The notes under the pieces were generated by a model. It was not told the origin of the DNA, made no database searches, and worked only from the letters and a program-made list of their open reading frames with translations. Of a stretch of DNA of 9,368 bases, positions 6,433-9,368 are shown one piece after another; the first letter of the stretch is position 1; each line of letters opens with the position of its first letter. A program made the position numbers and the translations under genes. The stretch covers positions 1 to 9,368 of the forward strand of contig JAEZYN010000008.1 of NCBI GenBank assembly GCA_023419095.1, given 5' to 3'. This DNA comes from Bacteroidota bacterium. GTDB taxonomy: Bacteria; Bacteroidota; Bacteroidia; Flavobacteriales; Weeksellaceae.

Positions 6433-8181
6433 TTATATGATTGAATTATTATCACTTGGAACTTCTGTGATACTTCCTGCCTCAGGATTAGATTTATGTA
6501 AAATTGTATTCCCTTGTTTGTAAAATACAACAACAGTATATTTACCCGGTGATTCTTCATCAAACAATTTTTGAATTTCACTGTAAGTCTTGTTTACAAC
6601 TTGCGGACTAACTGCAGCTCCAACATAACAAATTGTTGCTCTTTCCATAGTCCCAGTATCATTTACAACATTATAATTATAATGGTATTTATGTGCATCA
6701 GTTCCATAAGCTAATGAAATACCCTTACTTTTTAGATGTTTAATACTTGCAGGATATAATGAAGTATTGGGGATTATATTTTTGTCTAATTCGAAGATAT
6801 TTGTGCAATTCATACTTCTTGTCGCCTCACTTGATTCATAGGTGTCTTCAGTATAAGTTATCCTAGGATTACATTCATTTGCTTCGTTCAAAGTAAAACT
6901 ATTCAAGTAAATTACTTCTGACCATTTCCCTTTTTCCTTTCCTTTTACTTTTCCAGTAGAAATATTTACTAATCGCTCTTTATCTACAATTGTTTTATCA
7001 GTATTTAGTAAATAAGAATTTTCAACGCCTCTATTTATTAAAAAATCAATATGATTATCTGTTATTTCATTTAACTCATTTAAATTAATAGCTGCGTCAA
7101 AATTAAATATCTTATCTACTGAGGGACCTTCTCTCATTTGTTGGACATCATTACCTGCATCAATACTAACGGGTTTATTATTAATTTTGAAAAGTTCAAT
7201 TTTTCCATTTAGGAAGTATACACGTTTATTACGCAGTATTTGTAAAAAATATAATCCTTTTTTATGATTACTAATTATCTTTTGTGTACTAAAATCTAAG
7301 TCAGCATCAGAAGTCCTAAAATAAATAGCACTTCTAGGAGTATTTGTATCTTTATATAAACGTTTACCATTAACAAAAGTAGTTTCCAATCCCCAATTCA
7401 ATGTGATCAGTTCTCTTTTGTCTTTCTCCATAACGATATTTTTAAATGCTATGAAATCTTTATGAGAAGGATTCGGATTATATTGTAAGTTCAAAATTAA
7501 AAATGGAGAATCAGTCCAACTATGATTTTTTACTAATTCAGGTATTAAAGATGCATTAAAGTTTATAGCTTGCGAACAAATGAATGAGATTAGGCGAATT
7601 GAATTATTATCATTCTTCAGTATATAAATACTTTCTCCTTCAATAAGATTGTCCGCTTCCAATTGACTAGAGCGTAATCCACCCATATGTCTTGTTTTAA
7701 ACTGAATTAGAATGATAAGTTTTTCAACTTCATTATGTTCACCTTTAAATATATAATATAAAGGATCTACATAGTTTTTATCTGAATTTGAGTAACAATC
7801 TTCAAAATGTATATATAAGTTTCCAGAATTATTTTCTCGTAAAGAATTTAATTCTTCTTTGCTTAGTGACTCACCACCCAATGCCCAAAGTTTACTCTGT
7901 GCTGGCTGTAAATCTTGATTAGTTATTATTTTTTGAATTACAGACTTAGGACAAGAATACTCTGGTGATAACACCAATGCTATATTCTCTTCCTTAGCCT
8001 TAGTTAAAACACTAATAAACTTTTCTTTTGCTTCGGTTTGATCATTATTTCCAATACGAGTACTGTCGGCAAAAAAAACACCTTTATGCTGATAAAGAAA
8101 AAAACTATTACGTTGAGTGTCACGTTTCAGAATTTCTAATTCTGTTGAAATTTTGAGATGATTTATATCTATAAAATTCAT
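6433..8181 (-). CDS. Nitrilase-superfamily-like protein with a long unknown C-terminal half
   Basis: This 582-residue protein has two parts. Residues about 34-265 follow the nitrilase (carbon-nitrogen hydrolase) pattern. A strand and helix lead to LVLSPEYS with Glu74, FKTRHMGG carries Lys162, and LISFICSQAINF carries Cys202, followed by IPEL. A later LILNLQYNPNPSH segment and LITLNWG resemble the downstream nitrilase strands. Order and spacing of Glu, Lys and Cys (88 and 40 residues) fit an intact catalytic triad. Nitrilases cleave or form C-N bonds in amides and nitriles; the substrate here is unknown. Residues about 266-582 match nothing I recognise and include a His/Tyr-rich patch, GTDAHKYHYNYN (493-504). 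There is no signal peptide or membrane segment, so it is probably cytosolic. It starts 22 bases after hsdS and ends 6 bases before the SMC-like ATPase gene, so it is probably co-transcribed and co-functional with it. The fold assignment rests on motifs read by eye. Confidence 0.72.
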   Translation of the reverse strand: MNFIDINHLKISTELEILKRDTQRNSFFLYQHKGVFFADSTRIGNNDQTEAKEKFISVLTKAKEENIALVLSPEYSCPKSVIQKIITNQDLQPAQSKLWALGGESLSKEELNSLRENNSGNLYIHFEDCYSNSDKNYVDPLYYIFKGEHNEVEKLIILIQFKTRHMGGLRSSQLEADNLIEGESIYILKNDNNSIRLISFICSQAINFNASLIPELVKNHSWTDSPFLILNLQYNPNPSHKDFIAFKNIVMEKDKRELITLNWGLETTFVNGKRLYKDTNTPRSAIYFRTSDADLDFSTQKIISNHKKGLYFLQILRNKRVYFLNGKIELFKINNKPVSIDAGNDVQQMREGPSVDKIFNFDAAINLNELNEITDNHIDFLINRGVENSYLLNTDKTIVDKERLVNISTGKVKGKEKGKWSEVIYLNSFTLNEANECNPRITYTEDTYESSEATRSMNCTNIFELDKNIIPNTSLYPASIKHLKSKGISLAYGTDAHKYHYNYNVVNDTGTMERATICYVGAAVSPQVVNKTYSEIQKLFDEESPGKYTVVVFYKQGNTILHKSNPEAGSITEVPSDNNSII

Positions 8182-8203
8182 TTATATTATTTGGTGTTTT
8201 TGT

Positions 8204-9368
8204 TTAATCAATTTTCACCTTCCCCGTCACCAACTGATCTATCAGCACCGTCTTATACTCCTTCAGCTTTTCTATTTCCTGCTCTTTCAGCGTGATGGCT
8301 TTGGAAATTTTTGCTTCTATGTTTTCTAAATAAGAAACGATTTGGCTTTGTTCATGGCTTGGTGGTGTTGGAATAGAAATATTATTGATAAAATCAGCGC
8401 TTGCTCTCGGCATTTTTGCTCCATACGTAGAAGAGTCTACTAATTTTATAAAAACATCTGAAAGCAAAACTCTTTGATAGTAGGAAGCATTTGAACTTGT
8501 GTAAACTAGAAACTCTGTAGAACAGATTCCATCAAATTCACTGAGATAAACTTTAGCTAAATAAGGTCGGAGTTTTCCAAATAGAATATCATCTTTATAA
8601 AAAACATTTGCTAAACCTTCAACTTGAGAATCTGTTGGCAAATATTTTCCAGTTTGCGATTCAATATTTTCCATTCCAACATAAATCTTCTCCGTTGTTT
8701 TGCTTTCAATTTTTTCATTTCTCATTGTTAGCACATATTTCAACTTCCTCACCTCCCAATGCTCTGGTATCTCCCCAATCCAATCCACACCGCTGTCTTT
8801 CATTAGTACGGTAGCATCCAAACCTTTGGTTACGGCTTGCTGTATCAGGATTTGTCGGCGTTCTTTGAGCAGTTGTATTTCTTTTTGGCGGATGACAATG
8901 GTCTGGTCTATCTTGGCGGTTTTGTCATCCAGAAATTCGGCAATGGCAGTTTGCTCTGAAAGTGGTGGTAAAATTGTTTTAAAAGAGAAAAAACTATCTT
9001 TAGGTATTGTATTCCTTAAGCCTCTATATAAAAATTTAAGCCTCTTCTTCTCATCTAAATTGAGATAAAAATAGTAAAGAAACTTTTTGTCTGCAGTTGG
9101 TTTAGTATCAAAAACAGTATATGCTCCTGTTATCATTCCGTCAAAATCAGACAAACCAACAGTTCTAGGCGTTTCTTCAACATCAAAAAGACAAAAGATA
9201 AAATCATCTTTCTTAACTTCCTGATAGGTATCAAACTCAGCAGGAAATTTTCCTTCAGGATTTTCCATATCTCTTTTAATTACTCCTTTCAATGTAAGAG
9301 ATAACAAATCATACTCATTTGATCTTTTTCCAACTTGACTTTTTTTCAAATTGAAGATATATTTATTC
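8204..9368 (-). CDS. hsdS: Type I restriction-modification specificity subunit HsdS (N-terminus beyond window)
   Basis: This is the DNA-recognition subunit of a type I restriction-modification complex, which pairs with HsdM and HsdR. The frame is open through the right window edge, so the N-terminus is missing. The TTG at 9347-9349 is unlikely to be the real start. Numbering from that codon, residues 1-126 are the rest of the first target-recognition domain. LPPLSEQTAIAEFLD (127-141) and the following helix are the central conserved region. DSGVDWIGEIPEHWE (185-199) is the usual entry motif of a target-recognition domain and opens the second one, which carries FGKLRPYL and STEFLVY. A second conserved helix (IPTPPSHEQ onward) ends in LVTGKVKID. 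Both recognition domains are therefore present, giving a bipartite target. hsdM and hsdR are not in the window. The conserved segments are visibly richer in GC than the recognition domains, as expected when recognition domains are exchanged. The next gene starts 22 bases downstream. Confidence 0.95.
   Translation of the reverse strand, partial: NKYIFNLKKSQVGKRSNEYDLLSLTLKGVIKRDMENPEGKFPAEFDTYQEVKKDDFIFCLFDVEETPRTVGLSDFDGMITGAYTVFDTKPTADKKFLYYFYLNLDEKKRLKFLYRGLRNTIPKDSFFSFKTILPPLSEQTAIAEFLDDKTAKIDQTIVIRQKEIQLLKERRQILIQQAVTKGLDATVLMKDSGVDWIGEIPEHWEVRKLKYVLTMRNEKIESKTTEKIYVGMENIESQTGKYLPTDSQVEGLANVFYKDDILFGKLRPYLAKVYLSEFDGICSTEFLVYTSSNASYYQRVLLSDVFIKLVDSSTYGAKMPRASADFINNISIPTPPSHEQSQIVSYLENIEAKISKAITLKEQEIEKLKEYKTVLIDQLVTGKVKID

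Larger units (their letters stand above)
2076..8181 (-). other. Candidate four-gene defence operon (nitrilase-like, SMC ATPase, HhH protein, nuclease)
   Basis: Four consecutive minus-strand genes are packed with gaps of 6 and 8 bases and one 4-base overlap, with no visible terminator or promoter between them. They combine a nitrilase-fold protein, a zinc-hook SMC-like ATPase, a glycosylase-fold protein and a putative nuclease. The block directly follows hsdS, where type I restriction loci often carry nested defence genes. Joint function and anti-phage role are inferred from packing, domain content and neighbours. No separate promoter is visible in the 22 bases before the first gene, so read-through from the hsd transcript is likely. 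Confidence 0.6.

Noticed and set aside
8182..8203. Possible promoter between hsdS and the nitrilase-like gene
   Set aside because: The 22 bases contain no TAnnTTTG-type element or paired upstream TTG, so a promoter cannot be supported from sequence.
8608..9068. Overlapping plus-strand open frames of 68 and 122 codons
   Set aside because: They are antisense to the conserved spacer of hsdS, which is clearly coding on the minus strand, and show no recognisable domain.
9347..9349. TTG as the start of hsdS
   Set aside because: The frame continues open to the window edge with plausible HsdS sequence, and the first recognition domain would be short of its N-terminal part.

Overview
The window is an AT-rich accessory region in which every gene lies on the minus strand, so it is transcribed from the right edge toward the left. 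Low GC, A/T-ending codons, starts without clear Shine-Dalgarno sequences and a Flavobacteriia-style HsdS together suggest a Bacteroidota genome, probably Flavobacteriales. This is an inference from sequence character, not a taxonomic assignment. No rRNA, tRNA, CRISPR array, transposase or integrase gene was found. Coding is nearly continuous: gaps between genes are about 25 bases or less, and no stretch over 300 bases lacks a gene.

Layout in transcription order. (1) 9368-8204: the specificity subunit (HsdS) of a type I restriction-modification system, cut at its N-terminus by the window edge. (2) 8181-6433: a 582-residue protein whose first half has the Glu-Lys-Cys triad of the nitrilase (carbon-nitrogen hydrolase) superfamily and whose second half I do not recognise. 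(3) 6426-3412: a 1004-residue Rad50/SMC-like ATPase with Walker A, a long coiled coil, a CPLC zinc-hook motif, an ABC signature and Walker B, preceded by about 200 extra N-terminal residues. (4) 3403-2750: a small helix-hairpin-helix protein resembling OGG/HhH-GPD DNA glycosylases. (5) 2753-2076: a probable PD-(D/E)XK nuclease with a Vsr/DUF559-like core. (6) 2051-1535: a broken DUF4917 (SIR2-like) gene with head and tail present and the middle deleted. (7) 1511 to the left edge: a GmrSD-type DUF262/DUF1524 protein, cut near its C-terminal nuclease motif.

Genes 2 to 5 form a tight block (6-base gap, 8-base gap, then a 4-base ATGA overlap) and look like one functional unit. A plausible reading is a multi-gene anti-phage system: the SMC-like ATPase senses or moves on DNA, the glycosylase-like and nuclease proteins act on DNA, and the nitrilase-fold protein either makes or degrades a small molecule or serves as a protein scaffold. 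The setting supports defence: type I RM on one side, a type IV-like restriction gene and a decayed SIR2-like gene on the other. I cannot tell from sequence alone whether this exact four-gene combination is already named. Multi-gene SMC-containing systems such as Menshen should be compared first.
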